Shown: positions 28,701 through 43,346, counted from the first letter of the stretch. The stretch is 64,000 nucleotides of DNA from Lutraria lutraria (GCA_964023205.1 OZ026841.1:34672399-34736398); one strand, 5' to 3'. Made by a program: numbers and translations. Notes: generated by a model from the sequence alone, not told the origin.

Positions 28701-31083
28701 TATGTTGAATGTTGGTTGAATTTATTTATACATTGTCATAGTTATGTAACCTAGTTATATTATAAAATATCACATAAGACATCTAAAAATAATTAAAACT
28801 TACTAGGCTAGACGTTTGTCAGAAGTTCTGGACACGGGCCAGTTTGATAGGCATACCTAAATCAAGATAACAGTTTTATAGTTAATATTTTATAAGCAGG
28901 AAGTACATGTAGAAACGGAGAACATTATTTTTTTCATTTCAATGATATGGCAAAAAAAAACAACATCATCTGTCAACATTTTTTACGAGATATGGCTAAA
29001 GAAAGGTATTATATAAATATTGTTTTAGAGCAAAAAATATATATTTCTTATATTTTACCATAATTTATCTAAATGAGCCTTTAACAATCATCTAATGATA
29101 TACACTTCAGAAATTTACCTTCAGTGGCTAAGTCAGCAGTTTATAACATCTACATGTAAATCTGTCTATGCTTTGTTTGTAAACAAAATATGTTGTATCT
29201 TGATAATGATTGTCTCTGTTTTATATATAAATGTCTGGCAGGTATGCCATAACAAAGTTGTTTTAGTTTTAAAACTACATTCTCAGCCAAGATATGTCGA
29301 TGAGGTCAGGCAAATTAAATTCACGAGTAACACGATTGATAACGTGAATATGTAGCAATTTACAATTATAAGTAAATTGATATTTGAATTAATAATTCAT
29401 AAACAACATAGTTCAGCGATATAGCGGACATTGTAGCGTCTGTAATGAGATTGCATGAATACAAATGTTACATAACAAGAAAATAATCATCTTAAATAGA
29501 AAATAATGTCTGTCTAAATGTTCATTTATCATGTGAATGTTCTATAAATATTATATGTCATACAAATTGAACAATATTTGCAAATGTATTGAAATGCGCA
29601 TTATTTCCAGGCAGAAATATTCTGTTTTATCGACATCTGTTGATTCTAGACATGACAGTCCAGAGAAAGCTCTTCAATATACAAATTGAATGTATAAACA
29701 TACATCATGCATTAGTTATATGGAATTATTTGACTGATCTCATGTGACTAGTACCATGTGATTGGTATCATGTGACTATTACCACGTGACTAATACCATG
29801 TGGCTTATAATGTGACTGGTCTTTGATTTTGTAGAACAAACCGTTCAATACATTGTCTATATGAATAACAGACCGACATGTTTTGGTAACTGTAACAATC
29901 TTGAGCAAAATTATATGCTCTAGTTTGCATCATCATCACATAGAATCTATCACAATGCTATGATTCATTGCTTACATATTTTCGCCTGAACCCACTCTGG
30001 TGAACCTCGGAAATTGCAATATTGATTGAGTTATACATTTCAAAATAAGTAAAGAAAGACGCATGATAAAAGAAGCAAGATAAGTACAATGTAGATATAA
30101 TTGAGAAGAAAACTAGTATCTTGAATTCAAATGTTATTTGACCGATATTCATTCGTACATCCGTATACAGATAAATAGGGTTCTTAAACAAACACGTACA
30201 AAAATCACCTTTCTCCAAATCACATTCCTCAAACCCACGCAAGACAGAACATTACATACAAAATAAAAGAGTGAAAAAGCACACGTTCCCCGTGTAATAG
30301 ATGTTTTAGTTTTACAAGTTCATTGTCATACTCTGACAATAGTGTACATCCTGCCGTAGTGGAGGCTTTGTGCCGAGTTCCAATAGATTTTGAGACATCG
30401 GAACTATGATGACAATGTATCTCTTTACTCTTTTCATTATTGACTCATTGCAATTATATCTCCTATCATTTCTGTGCTGCTTATTAATTAATATCGTCAT
30501 AGTTAGGGCATTTTAACGTATTTTCTATTAGCTGGATACAATAATAGCAATTTACTTCACTGGAAATATGAGTTGTAACAAGCAGTGTAGGAGATGGCAA
30601 ATGGACAGCTAAAATCTAAAAAATGATTAGGAATTTTGAGTGTTTCGAAGAGTATTTCTGAGAGTTATGATCTGTACTGGCGGCACGAAAGGCGGCAACA
30701 AAGACTTGGAAATGTAACATTATATGACATGCGATATCGGTGTGATGATGTTTTAGATTTTGCAATCATTCTTATTGCACGTCAGACTGTTTTTATATTT
30801 TGTTACGTAAAATGTCAGCTTGCTAAATGAGAAAAAATCTTTTATTTCCTGGAATGCATTATTTCCAACTTAAAATTGTACAATGGCGACTACAATATAA
30901 ACCATGGCTACATTGTACGAGTATTATGTTTGTGTGAAAACCATTTCCCTGATAACACAACTACATATAATTGCTAGTTTTCTGTGTCAATAAGCGTAGT
31001 AGTATGACATGATAAAGGTCAATATATTCTTAAATATTTGAGCAAACTATCACCAAACTAAGCAACAGGATCGTTTCATTCAA
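25771..31083. other. Gene-free AT-rich host DNA with a short tandem repeat
   Basis: No protein or RNA gene supported. The only delimited structure is the 14-bp tandem repeat at 29741-29815, listed separately. Confidence 0.5.
29741..29815. repeat. 14-bp tandem repeat carrying E-box-like CAYGTG
   Basis: CATGTG or CACGTG begins at 29741, 29755, 29769, 29783 and 29797, an exact 14-bp period, with a degenerate sixth unit (AATGTG) near 29809. The unit is about CAYGTGACTARTAC. Each unit holds an E-box-like hexamer. Confidence 0.8.
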
Positions 31084-32516
31084 GACTCAGCTCCTATCAT
31101 TGCTGGTCCCTTATTACACATAGTTAATCTGTCAATCATTCAGGGAATGGCACCTGATGATCTCAAGACGGCCCATGTAGTACCATTGTTTAGAAATAAT
31201 GATAAGACAGATGTTTGCAATTATCGTCCTGTTTCTATTTTAAGTACTGTATCAAAGATTTTTGAAAGAGTTATTTATGATGAGTGGGAAAACTACCTTG
31301 TTAGCAATAATCTTCCATATGAGTACCAATCAGGTTTTAGAGAAGGGATGTCCACTGAAACTTGACTTATTCATCTTTCTGATTATATTCGCTCCCAAAT
31401 GGATAAAGGTCACCTTGTAGGCATGATTCTATTAGATCTCCAGAAGGCATTTTGCACAGTTATTCATAGTATCTTTTTTATGAAATTGAGAGCCATGGGT
31501 TTGTAAGATCAAGCTATTCTGTGGCTATCTTCTTATTTGTCAAACCGGAAGCAATTGGTTGAAAACGCTGGGGTGTTATCATCATCTGCTTCTATAACTT
31601 GTGGTGTTCCTCTCAAGGTTCATTTTAGGTCCCCTACTTATTCTGATATATTTTAATGTCATATCAGCAGCAGTCAATAACAAGTTACTACTTTATGCAG
31701 ATGACTCAGCTATTTTAGTCTCAGCAAAAGACAAAAGTTGTATTGAAAATGTGTTGACCTCTGATCTAAATACTGTTGGCCAGTGGCTTAGCTGTTACAC
31801 ACTCTCTTTACATATGGGAGTCTATCCTTTTTGACGCTCGTAGGAGGCTAAAATCTCAATTCAATTTTCATATTGATTGTAATGGTAAAACGATTGAGTC
31901 AAAATCATCTGTCAAGTATGTTGGAGCGACCATTGATCAGTTCTTATCTTTTGAATCCATGGCTAGGGATGTTATCAAGAAATCTCGTTCCAGGTTAAAA
32001 TTTCTATATCGTTTAAGTGAATATTTAACATATCATACTAAAAGGCATCTGGTTAGTTCACTAATTCAATGTTATTTCGACTATGCTTTCTCTGCCTGCT
32101 ACCATGGTATAACTCAAGATCTCAAATACAAGTAACAGGTCGCCCAAAAACTTAAAATAAGATTATAAGGTTTGTTTTGGATTTACATCCAACAACACAT
32201 ACTGGTAAAGCCTAAAATTGCTTCCTGTTGAACATATGGTCAATCAAATAATTCTTTGTCATGTTTACAGGATACATTCTGGACATTACCAATTTATTTG
32301 AAAGACAAGTTTACATCTGTTAGTGATGTGCACTCTTATTCCACCAGGTTTAGGTCAAAAGCATATTCCTCTGGTACTGATTTTGAAATGACAGACAGTG
32401 GTAGGTACACTATCCCAGTGGTGATAGGTTTTGGAAATAGGTCATTTGCCTATAATGGTTGTAGTTTGTGGAATATGCTACCTCATGAAGTAAGGAACTT
32501 GTTCTTTTAAACACAA
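31084..32516 (+). pseudogene. Broken non-LTR retrotransposon (LINE) reverse transcriptase
   Basis: Frames at 31147-31365, 31601-31834, 31776-32135 and 32256-32510 together read as one decayed reverse transcriptase of the Jockey/CR1-like group. Visible motifs are NYRPVSILSTVSKIFERVI (RT block 1-2), a DLQKAF-type block, GSILGPLL (with a frame shift just before), and the catalytic LLYADD box near 31690, followed by thumb-like sequence. In-frame stops (for example 31363) and several frame changes break it. No endonuclease domain was seen upstream, so it is 5'-truncated. A tail-like 'aaataaatctatctatacc' near 33020 may mark its 3' end. Confidence 0.85.
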
Positions 32517-33157
32517 GGTTAAAGACAATAATTATGTTAAATTATATTGATATTTAAACTTAATCCCATTTTTTTATTATAGCATTGAATTTTATAGACT
32601 ACATGTATTTCAATTTAGTACCTACACCAAGTCATTTCTTTGCATGGAACTCATGTGAAATTTATAGCCTTATATTGTTCCTCAGTAACATATCTTTTAG
32701 TTTCATACTTTTATATCTCATAGTGCATACTACTCTGTGATCAGTACATACGTGATACTGAGTGCTATTGTATAAGTTTCTGTGATATTATTTATTATTA
32801 CTAAAAAAATTGATTAATATATGCATGTGTCTTCCTATGTCTGTTAGCACTATATATCTAAAGACCACAATGGAAATAAGGGTATTGATTTACCCTTTTT
32901 TGTGTTATCCTTACTATATAATGTTGATTGACATGGCTTCTTTAATTCACACAGGTCTGTCTTTCATTGTTTGTATGTTTTAATGTACTTGTCATGTTTG
33001 TCTTAACATTTTATAGTAAAATAAATCTATCTATACCTATCTGTCTCTGATGGAAGGTCATGGCTTTAAGGTCACGTGGTGTTGATATTTCTTTGTTAAT
33101 GCTTTTTTCTTGTTTTTGTTTCGCTTCATGTTGTTTTTTTCTGTCTAACTATTTATA

Positions 33158-34212
33158 CCGGTGTAACGTTTTCAGGCTCCTCCCTTTTTCAGGTTACCTC
33201 CCGGTAACTTAAAAACGTTTTCAAAGTACCGTCCCCGGTAACATTAAAACGTTTTCAAACTCCCTCCCTCGTTCTAATAATCACTCCCAGGTAACTTGAA
33301 AACGTTTTCAAACGCCTCCCATCTTCATAAAGAAAACATTTATATTCCAGGTTATAATTCCCACTAAATGATTCACAGTCAACATGGTTTATTGAGATAT
33401 GTATTTATAAACTGAATCTACGCAATAATTTCATGGAGCCATGGTATCCTTTTAGGGTCATGGAGAGTATACACCCATATTAATGAATAAATGCAAGACC
33501 TGACCTTTGTAATCCCACACTTAATCTATTTTAATCAAGATTGCATTGGTATTTGCGCAATAACGCTCATAGGATTCCATAATGAAGAAATGAACATGTC
33601 AGTATATGACGTCATTTCGTCATAAGGACCACATTATTTGTTAAGACAGAAAGTTGTACATATGTGTCAGAGAAAAACTAGAAGTTCACAGAATCTCCCA
33701 AACACGCGCATAAACGGAAAGTACATTACATTAATATTCATTATTAAAGTATGGCCGTATTATGCAATAAAATCAAACAACTTTGATGAATAATAAAAAT
33801 TATCGCTACGCTCCTAAATAATCCAGAAAACTTTGTTTTTTTGCAAATGCAAAATCCAAACCGCCTGAGATGGGGATCGAACTCACTTTATGGTTGCTAA
33901 ATAACTGTAGTACATGCATTTATGTGTTTGTAAACTCCTCACTCGTGTGAAAGCTCTCTCTTAGTATGAATTGTCAAATTATTACCCGGGGATAACCTGA
34001 TGATTTTTTCAAAGCGCCCCGGGGTAAGCTGAAAACGTTTTTAGATTACCGGGTAGGGCATTTGAAAATGGAGGGTGTAATTTCAAAACGTTTTAATTGT
34101 ACCCCTCCCGGTAACTTAAAAACATTTTCAAATTCCCGGGGGTAATCTGAAAACATTTTCAAGTTGCCAGGGATTAACTTGAAACGGGGGGAGCTTGAAA
34201 ACGTTACACCGG
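33158..34212. mobile_element. Non-autonomous TIR element flanked by TA
   Basis: Starts CCGGTGTAACGTTTTCA and ends with the reverse complement (TGAAAACGTTACACCGG), each bordered by TA (33156-33157; 34213-34214). That fits a TA target duplication. Both ends carry several imperfect tandem copies of a unit with GGTAACTTGAAAACGTTTTCAAA, whose centre AAAACGTTTT is itself palindromic (33158-33330 and 33975-34205). The 600-bp middle is AT-rich with no coding capacity. Probably a MITE or foldback relative of a TA-targeting transposon; superfamily not certain. Confidence 0.7.
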
Positions 34213-34214
34213 TA

Positions 34215-37200
34215 CTATAAACAATGTGTCCCTTTAAATCTAATTTCAAAAAGTGAGATTAGTGTGATAAATGTAACAAATAATTAAGTGTAGCGCCCAT
34301 TTATACCAAAATTGGTAACAAGGGATTTACGACAATGTTTCTAGCATACTTATATATGTTGGATTTCGGTCATATTAATGCATTCATATAAAACAGTACT
34401 ACATGTACATTAAATTACCGTAAAACATGTATAACCATTCAAATTTGAAATGTAAGAGACCGTTATTAGCGGGGTAAATAACGAAAAAATAGTGCAAATT
34501 GTCATACAAGCACCAAATTTTCCACACATGTTGGGAATGATATGTAGAAACGATTCAGGGTGTGTGCCAAAGTTCAAGTGCCTCGATTCAAGATGGCCGC
34601 CAAATTTTCAAAATGGCCGCCAAATATTTTTCCAGTCAAAGAACTTTTTATCAAAACTCTCAATACCAATGAATTATACTACCTTAGCACATTATCATAA
34701 CATGTTCAGTATGTTTATTCATGTATATAAGTAAATTCAAACGATGTTTGTGAAATACCCCCCACCTCTAATAGAAGTTGTATATAGAACGTGACTTACT
34801 TGCCTTAGTGCAGTTTTAGGCATACATTAGTTAATCGTTAATTGTTTCCGGATAGAAGTCATCCGGATTTTTTGGGAGGGGCCCGGGACTGCTTACCTAA
34901 ATAGACATTACATTCCAAGTCTTTTTGTCCTTTTCATGGAGGGCAGACACGCGGTGTCACATCCGGTAAATGCGTTGAAAAATGGGAGAACTTAATATAA
35001 ACTTTTGCCCAATTGTTTCGACAGTTTCATGCACCAGAAACCAACTGAAGTCTTTTGCTTTAAATACCAGACTCCACCTAAATAGTGTCAGTATTGATTT
35101 CTTTGAAAATAGACACTGAAAGAGGTATAATGTCTGTGTCAGAACCCCTCACCACATGCTTTTTCAAGCCGTTATCCACAGCGTGTTTCATACGCAAAAT
35201 ATCCTAGTATCGGCTTCTTCATGAGTGCATTGGGTCAATATAGTTATGTAGTGCTCAGTACTGCTTATCTCACTTTGGTTTTTCGTCTCAAATATAGTAT
35301 CGGGTGCTTTAATCAGTAACCAAACTCATCCACCTTTATAAAGGTATATCAGTTGCTTGAAAATTTGTTCGAATCCATTACTAACAACTGTCTAATATCT
35401 GATCAACGAGTTCTTGTCATTGCTTTAAAATTAGGAAGATATTATAAAGATCAAACACATTCTATCCGAGGGTGTCTTAGAATGCAGCAACTAGGAATAG
35501 CACAAAAACAACAGTAAAGCAGCCATCAAACGTTTTCGCAGCACCAAAATTATTAATACATTTATTTACAAAAGTCAGAGCATCGGCAAGAGGTCCGTCT
35601 ATTGGGGTTGTCACGTTTTGTTCGAGTACTTGAACGAGTTGCGAGTTAGTTCGAATAATTCAAAATGCCATTGTTTGAAAGCGAAGGAGGTTTTGCATGG
35701 TCTTCGTGCTTCAAAAGAAAATCACTCAAACTGACGTTTCTGGCAAATTATAAAACGACGTAATAAGATCACAGTTTGCTCACATTGTAACTGAAGATTT
35801 CACTCCCCAGACGTCATGCTTTAACTTTCTACTAAATAAATACACCTTGTGTTTTTATTAAAGATAAAAGTATTATCAACTACTAAAACCATATCATGTA
35901 AATGAATAAGGACCCGAACTAACATAATTTATATGGTCTAATGCAAAAATAAAGGGAACAAGTACTTTACGGTATAATACAAAATTTGCTTCTCTATATG
36001 GCTGGACAAATATATAAGTGTTATTATCTGGAGTGCAAGAACCTGGTTCCAAAACTAAATCTGAGAATTATCTTTTCTGGTATGTCAGACCAGTCTTCAA
36101 TCAGGAGACATTGAAATTCAGAACGGTCTCAGATTTATCCCGTATATATATTCACCCAATTTTAATTTATATAGAGCACACGCTGTGTTCTGTTGGGCAA
36201 GTCGTGTTCTAGAAACATTGTATGCCAAAACTGATGATTAAGCAACATCCATGGTAGCGATATTGGACACTGTAAGTGTCGATATTCACCCACTATCTTT
36301 CAAAATAATACCAACAACTTTCAGAGACATCATTTCAACGTGCAAACCACCAAACATAAACAACGAAACTTTTACATTGCCACTGAACAACTTGACATGG
36401 ATTGAGGAAATTGGTGACTTCTCGGACCTTATAAATGGATTTTTTATGATGGCAAAACCTTTTGAAGGCATTGATATTTAAAGTTCATATTTTGTTTGAT
36501 AATGCTGGTCTCCAAGTCAAGAAAATTATCAGACAATGAAGATGGTTGATTAATTTGTGAAAAGTATGCTAGAATTATATTTGCGTATTGTTCGGGTATA
36601 GATGGTACACCGATTGATGCGGGTTTATCACCAATGTACAAGTCAACGTGGTTGTTTTTTACCGGCAACGTTCGTATCGTATGTTGAAATAAAGAAATGT
36701 CCGTCCCATGAAATGATGATATTGACGTAGTGGAGTCAGAATTGTGATCAATGTTATATTGTAAAGAGTCCACGGTGTAGCACTGGTGAACAAACTACTC
36801 AACATCGTTGTACAACATTTCCTCCAACCATTGTGGAAATTTCAAGGACACGTTTATTTCATGTACATATATCGCACTGAAATAAGATATCAATTAGATG
36901 TCGTTTCCTTGTCTACACAAAATCAAAAGGTCAATGTAAATAGCAAATGGGGGTTCGTTTGTCTTGGAATGAAGATGGACATTTGCTGCACAGTGAATAC
37001 CTCTATGACAGTTATACTGAAGTAGTTGAGTTATTGCAAAGGAGACTTAGAGTTGCACTGTTCCATCTGTGCTTCATTATTTGACCCATATTGTACCTTA
37101 CTCACTAATTCAAGAGATTGTTTGGGTACTGATATCAACTGACTTCTGGTACGAAATTACCATTGAATTTGTTTTCATGGATCATTAGCACATGCAGCAA

Positions 37201-40200
37201 ACAATGCGTGGCCTGTATATTTCTTCAAAGTCAATAAGGCTTTCTTACGCCGATTCTAATTCAGAATCCAACTGTTTCAGTCTCAGGTGCCTGCTCAGAC
37301 AGTTGAACTATGGCACTCACTATGTCCGACAAAGTTTGTGTTTCGAATAATGTATGTAACTAGTTCAGCATTTTTTTCCTCGAGTGCCTGCCGAGTATTC
37401 GACCGACTACTCATTATGTTTTGTATTGAACGCCTTTCTCTGTTGCTTAGAGATGTAAGAATTTTAACACTATTTCATTTTAAGAGCGACATTATAATCG
37501 GCACTGAGCTTGGCCAATAAGGAAATGAATGTTTTTGGCTCATTCATTAATGTATCGGTATTCGATGACTGGTCACATCAAGTTCGTCAATTTACAGATT
37601 TAAAAACTAAACCATAAGTATATACTTAAATAAATCCAGTGTATAAAGTCTATTGCCAGTGATTTGAAGCAAATAGCATATTTGGTTGGCCTTCTATAAA
37701 CCAATATCAAACGTTAATATCAACGATACAAACTACTCAGTATTTAGAACTATATTACAACAATTAGCCTTAAAATAAATTACTATAAATGAATAATACA
37801 GGGAACCGTTTCTCAGATTTTTTATATTGTCCTATGTTCGTTAGATATTCCGTATCCTGAAACCCGCTAATAGACTAAAATGAAATCAAGCATCAAAATT
37901 CTGAAGCACGGTTCCTAGATAAACATGTCTGCTACAGAATACTGAAAGCAGCAAAAGGCATTTTGAATATGCAGGTATGTACGAACCTAAACTTGCAATA
38001 CTACTGATTAATTGAACGAAGTGTGTTCATCTTATATCAAATGAAAGTAGTGCCACGTACCACCGACGGACGCATTTTGACTTCTATGACAGACGGATGT
38101 TAATATGCTCGATGAACTGTAAACTTTAAAGCAGACTTTGAACCTAATTTTCTTACAATAAGCATTGAAGTTGTTTAAAGATACCATCAAAATTACATAT
38201 GTCGGGCTAAACATGGTGAACTCAATCTTCCGAATTTAGCCACTCCAATAACCTATATAAATATTCCCTTGGCCTTAACAACTGTCAAAAAATATTCCTC
38301 GGTTTGGTTATAAACCCGATTCTTTACGATAAGAATGATATAATGAGCATAAACTATTGATTACAATGTGTTTTCACTCCTGTTATACACGTCATATAGC
38401 CTGGAGACAGTGGGTTCGAATCCGAGCGTGACCACAGCGTTCCTGACCAGGTACACGTTGGCACACGGTCTTAAATAAACCCCGACACATGTATGCATCA
38501 TCATACCAAATTTGGTGCTTGTATGAAAATTTGCACTATTTTGCCAAGAAGTACGTTTTATTTATCCCGCTATATCACCAAATACAATATACAAAATGTA
38601 CTAATATTTATTAGTTATTTTACGCCCCATTCGACAGCTATTGTCGTTTAATGACCGTTCCAGAGAGAGAGGGGAGGAGATAATGGAGGGGGGAGGAGAT
38701 AAGGAGAACCGGTCACTTTTGTCCCTACTCTTATTTCGAATATTTGTCCTGGTTCTACAAGTATATCGTATCTGACAAGACAATACACTATAGAACATAT
38801 AAATAAAATCATATCGAGAATAGTGGGGATTTTGGACTCACATTACCAGATAATTCGGCGAAAGATTTTTTCCGTCATCATTATTAATGTCATAACTGAC
38901 AGGAAACGATGCGGGGTGGATTGTGAAACTTTATTATCTTTTTTTTGGTTTATGAATTTTATTGAAATGAAAGAAAAATGTAATGCTTTTAATGAAAAGT
39001 AAATTTAATATTGAAATCAAATATGTGTTTTTATATAACACTACATTAACATGGTCTGAATTAGTTGCAATCTAAAATATACCAATGACACATTTAAATA
39101 CAATGTTTGTTATAGTGTAATTCAAATAACTATGTATGCCTGTAACTTATGCGTTTTAGAAAGTTCGGACTACCTATCTTATATACAATACCTCTGTATA
39201 TTTAAATACATCACAAGTTCAGTCTGTTTGTATCATGACTTATAATGTTACAAACTTTGAGCACTCGCCCATATTTGTAATTGTAACTCGTCAGTTGTAA
39301 GAATACACGAATTACCACCGCATAGATTTACACTAATACTACGTCGTATGATTTAGTGAGAGTATGCCTCGGGTTGCACACACCTAATAAGTAATACGAT
39401 AAGAATTCTTTCATCATGAACATGATAGATTATTCTTTTGTACCACGGCATAATATTTAGGTTTATCGAATTGAACCTAAAACAACATTACTTTAAGTAA
39501 GTCATTCACATTGATTTACAGTATTATTGTTCATATAACGACTCTGTGTTGATTTAACACACGTTTCCTAAAAAACACACAAAAGGCGTGTGTTAGACGC
39601 AATGTCACATTTATCTTCAGTGAAAAATAGATGCTTAATTGAATCGTTGGCTTCAAACGCATTTGTCATTTAGCATTATAAATTCATGATAATATGCATA
39701 CATATCATGTTTTGGTGAACATATCCGTCCTCTATTGTTCGAGAAACACGGGACATGGCAAACACACGAACAAAAGGTATTATTTTTCAGTGCATTAGTT
39801 ATTTTGTTAGTATAGAACGGCAAAAGAACTTGCTCGTTTTATGCACTTTTCACTTCGGTCAGCGGACATGACACATATGAAAGTAAGAAGGCGACTTAAC
39901 AGGGATGGCCTTTCTGGACATGCTTTAGACAGCTATTTCAAATAGACCTAAACAGCCAACAACAACCAGACATCTCAGTCAAGTGCTGCAGACATAAGAC
40001 CATGTCACATAAAAATAACATAAATAAATATCATTTCATATTTATAGACAAGGGATGGAACTCCCAGAAAACGACAATTCATCAAAATTATCAGAAAGAA
40101 AGTACTAGTAATTGATCTGACAATACCGCGTACGCAAAGAAATACATGCTAAATTGCTAAAAAAGACGAACGCCTTCATAAAATTAGTGGTGCATACAAT

Positions 40201-40540
40201 AACGGACAAAACAATACTTACCTACAACAAACATTCAGTCACTGGTCAATTACTGATTGTGTAGCGAGTAAAATATCAAAATCAGCACCGACAGGTTATT
40301 TAATCAGGTGTTTTGTATCTGCAAATTTTGAATCGTGATTTTACCTTGAAGTGTATTTATTTTAAAAAATACTGTTCTAGATTGGATTCTGCACAGAGTC
40401 GCATAGAGTTCTCGTCTTGAATGTTGGATGCGTCAGTCCGTGAAGTCTATTATGCTGACTAGTCTAGACTGCGATGCTGAATTGCCTGTCAAACGTGATA
40501 TGAAATGTAATTTCAGGTGTGCAAAACATAGGTAAACACA
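34215..40540. other. Host DNA with no supported gene
   Basis: Short frames only. The longest, 36444-36773 (minus, 109 codons) and 36251-36481 (plus), have no recognisable domain. A repeat with 'ggtgcttgtatga.aatttgcactattt' lies at 38509-38575 (plus) and in reverse at about 34470-34520, where it is followed by 'aagatggccgcc' phrases; this is an unassigned dispersed repeat. A SINE scrap with a B box (gggttcgaatccg) sits at about 38398-38480. Confidence 0.45.
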
Positions 40541-40796
40541 ACGGCCGTGGTCCAGTGGTTAGCGTGCTGGATTTGTAAACCGGCGATCCGGGTTCGATTA
40601 CCGGTCCCTGTCATACCTTTCCATGCACATTATTTCCACATGTAGAGAAGTTGCCTGATCCTTGTGGAAAGGTAAATCAGTACTGGATAGATTACCGTCC
40701 AGGAAAACATATTAGGCGAATAACTGATTTTCTTTTTGAAAAAAATGGCGTTAACCCCCCCCCACCAAATGGAATAAAGGAAAACACACAAAACAC
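40541..40796 (+). repeat. tRNA-derived SINE, copy 5 (best preserved)
   Basis: Clear tRNA-like head: ggccgtggtccagtggttag (A box), then gggttcgattaccgg (B box). The body has acatgtagagaagttgcc, tcagtactgg and cgtccaggaaaac, and the tail has atggcgttaa. Body and tail are shared with the copies at 7258 and 13566; the head is shared with those at 13566 and 25612. It is the best reference copy in this window. Confidence 0.85.
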
Positions 40797-43346
40797 ACAT
40801 TGATGAAAGTCTTTGTGCACCCGGCCTCTATCTAACGGCAATCTTTGTTAAAAAGTAAAAATGACAAAGTCGTTGTTTAGTTTGATGTCATCAATATAGG
40901 AATTCTATGTTTGTATTTTTATTAGAATGATTCACATCATTTCAAATTAGCAGTACACGTTTTATCCATTCCCTATGAAAACAGAAAGTAGAATACAAGT
41001 GTGCGTCGGTGGAGTCTAGATAAATAGATGAATTTATCTGTAATGTAGAGACGTTCTCTTCACGGGCGGTGCTCGATTTTGCCCATATTGGTAACATTTC
41101 GGCATGAACGATCGGCTTTCTGAACTGGGATATCATTTTTGGTGACTGGATAAACTTTGCGGCTGTGGAAATACTTTCTATAGTTGTTTATTTATTATTC
41201 TCGTATTCTTGGATAACTTAGTGAACATTTCAATTATGGGTGAGTAAATTAAAAGCCTATCTGCTTTTTGAATTTAGTAATTGCTCTAAAAAATATTAAT
41301 ATAGTGCCTTTCTTTAGCCACAACTCGTAAATATGTTGTCAGATGCTATTTCTTATTTTTTTGCACTATCATTGAAAACATATATATACCGTGTTACATT
41401 TCTATATGTACTTCGTGATTAAAAAGAGAAATATTTGGAATTTTTTTATTGCAAGTAAAAATCAGATTCACTGAGAAAACATCTTTCTAGGTAAAATTAT
41501 GCCAACTTTAATTTTAACACCCAAAAAGCTAATGGGGCTTAAACATTGAATATTATCTGATGGCATATTCTTTTTTGACTCAGTGTTTTCCTGAAATCAA
41601 GAATTTAGTTGATGACTTTAATAGTATACTTCAAAATAAGACAGATTCAAAATTAGTGATAAATTGATTAATGCAAAAATACCAACAAAGATAGCGAGTG
41701 AAAAACTTTTATTTTCCGCTGTTCTTTTTTTAACTTGCGTAAATTAGCAATAATTTGTTACAGTACATCTAAGTAAATGTTAAAAAGACACGCACATTCC
41801 AATTTGATAGCGTTAATCAGTTCAATTATTGAACACATCACATCATAGTTGGTTTATTTGTCTGGTGTAGTTGTTGAGAAGTCCTTGTTGCGTGATAAAA
41901 ATCACCAGATTAAAAAATACAACAACAACAAAAAAAAAACACCCAGTTACGTATCGTTATCATTTTTTATGAACTAGTCCATTCTATCCTATACTAACAT
42001 TCTTACGTCGAAAGACGTACCAATTAACAAAAACAAAAGCGCCTAACGTAGCTCACGTTAATTGACTTGACTCGTACACATTAAATTCAGACCTAAATAT
42101 ATTAGTATAATTTTACACGGAGATTTGATTTTCTAACGAAGTAAGCCAACAATAACGTTTGGTTTATAGTTTCGTTTAACCATCTTTGTTTTGTTTCGAC
42201 ATAATTAATGCACCTCCTGCTAGAATATATCCATCGTCGAGAGGAAAATACTTAATTTTTTTTATTGTTACTACTTTTGTTGTTTAACAGAACTAGTTAG
42301 CGTTTTACGAGAAAAATGCAAAGAAATGATGAATAATTTTCTGTGAGATTTGATTCGGAAACTGACACTAAATAAATAGGTCTATGTTCTTGTTAAAACG
42401 AATCAAAGGAGTAATGTAAAACTGATGTTACATTTAAAAAAAAACTTGGTAATGAGGGAATTTAGTAGGAAAGAATACTGTTTTATCAGCAGATTTCCAG
42501 CAGATTTATTCTTGGTGAAATAACAAAAATACAACGATAATGTTATTATGATCTTTACGTGACGAAACAGCAGGCTTAGAACTGCAAGCATGTTTACATT
42601 TTTTTAAAGATGCAATAGAATTTTTGAATATACAAAATTATTTCCGATGCACCTCAAATTAACGTGTCAAAACTATCTTATACAGCCAACGAATTATCAG
42701 GTTTTATAGCTCTAATGCATTTACCACCGTTCACAGATCCTATAAGTCTATCTTAAAAGCGATCCAAATAAAATTAAATTACATTATAATCGTATAAGCG
42801 AACACACCATTATTGCCTTACAATATCAAAGAACTTCCATCGTCATAAGAACAATCATGGTAGTTAACTCAGCATCTATGGCTTTGATATCCTTCATATG
42901 GGGTGGCAGAGATTGGCATTTCATTAATTTAGACAGTAGTTGGTGTTATATTATACATTGGCTCACTTTTGATCATTAATTCATGATAATGCTCTTACTT
43001 TGCGTTACGATGTATTTTAATAAAACCGTATTGATTCCTGATGCTCATTGTGTTGCACTAAACAAGAAATAGACAATTTATTCCGATCGAGTTAATTAAG
43101 ATAATTCTATATCGAAACACTGCAAATCAATACATAATACTGTTCTTTAATAACGAAATAGACATCAAAACGTGAAAAGACAATTTACATTTCTGGCATT
43201 TTTAGATTTGAGCTTGGTGCATTTTCTCACAGAGAAGCCATCACTGGCATGCACCAACATGAAACATGTGTAATGAAAAGGTGCACTTATAATGCACCTA
43301 TTAGATCTGCAGATATACTAGTATTGTCAGATAAAAAAAAACACTT
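40797..43346. other. Gene-free AT-rich host DNA
   Basis: Only short random-looking frames. A small inverted pair (tgcattttc/ggtgcac...) near 43217-43305 is too weak to name. Confidence 0.5.

Noticed and set aside
36251..36773. Overlapping open frames of 76 (plus) and 109 (minus) codons
   Set aside because: No recognisable motif, no supporting promoter or splice structure, and the opposite-strand frames compete; most likely chance.
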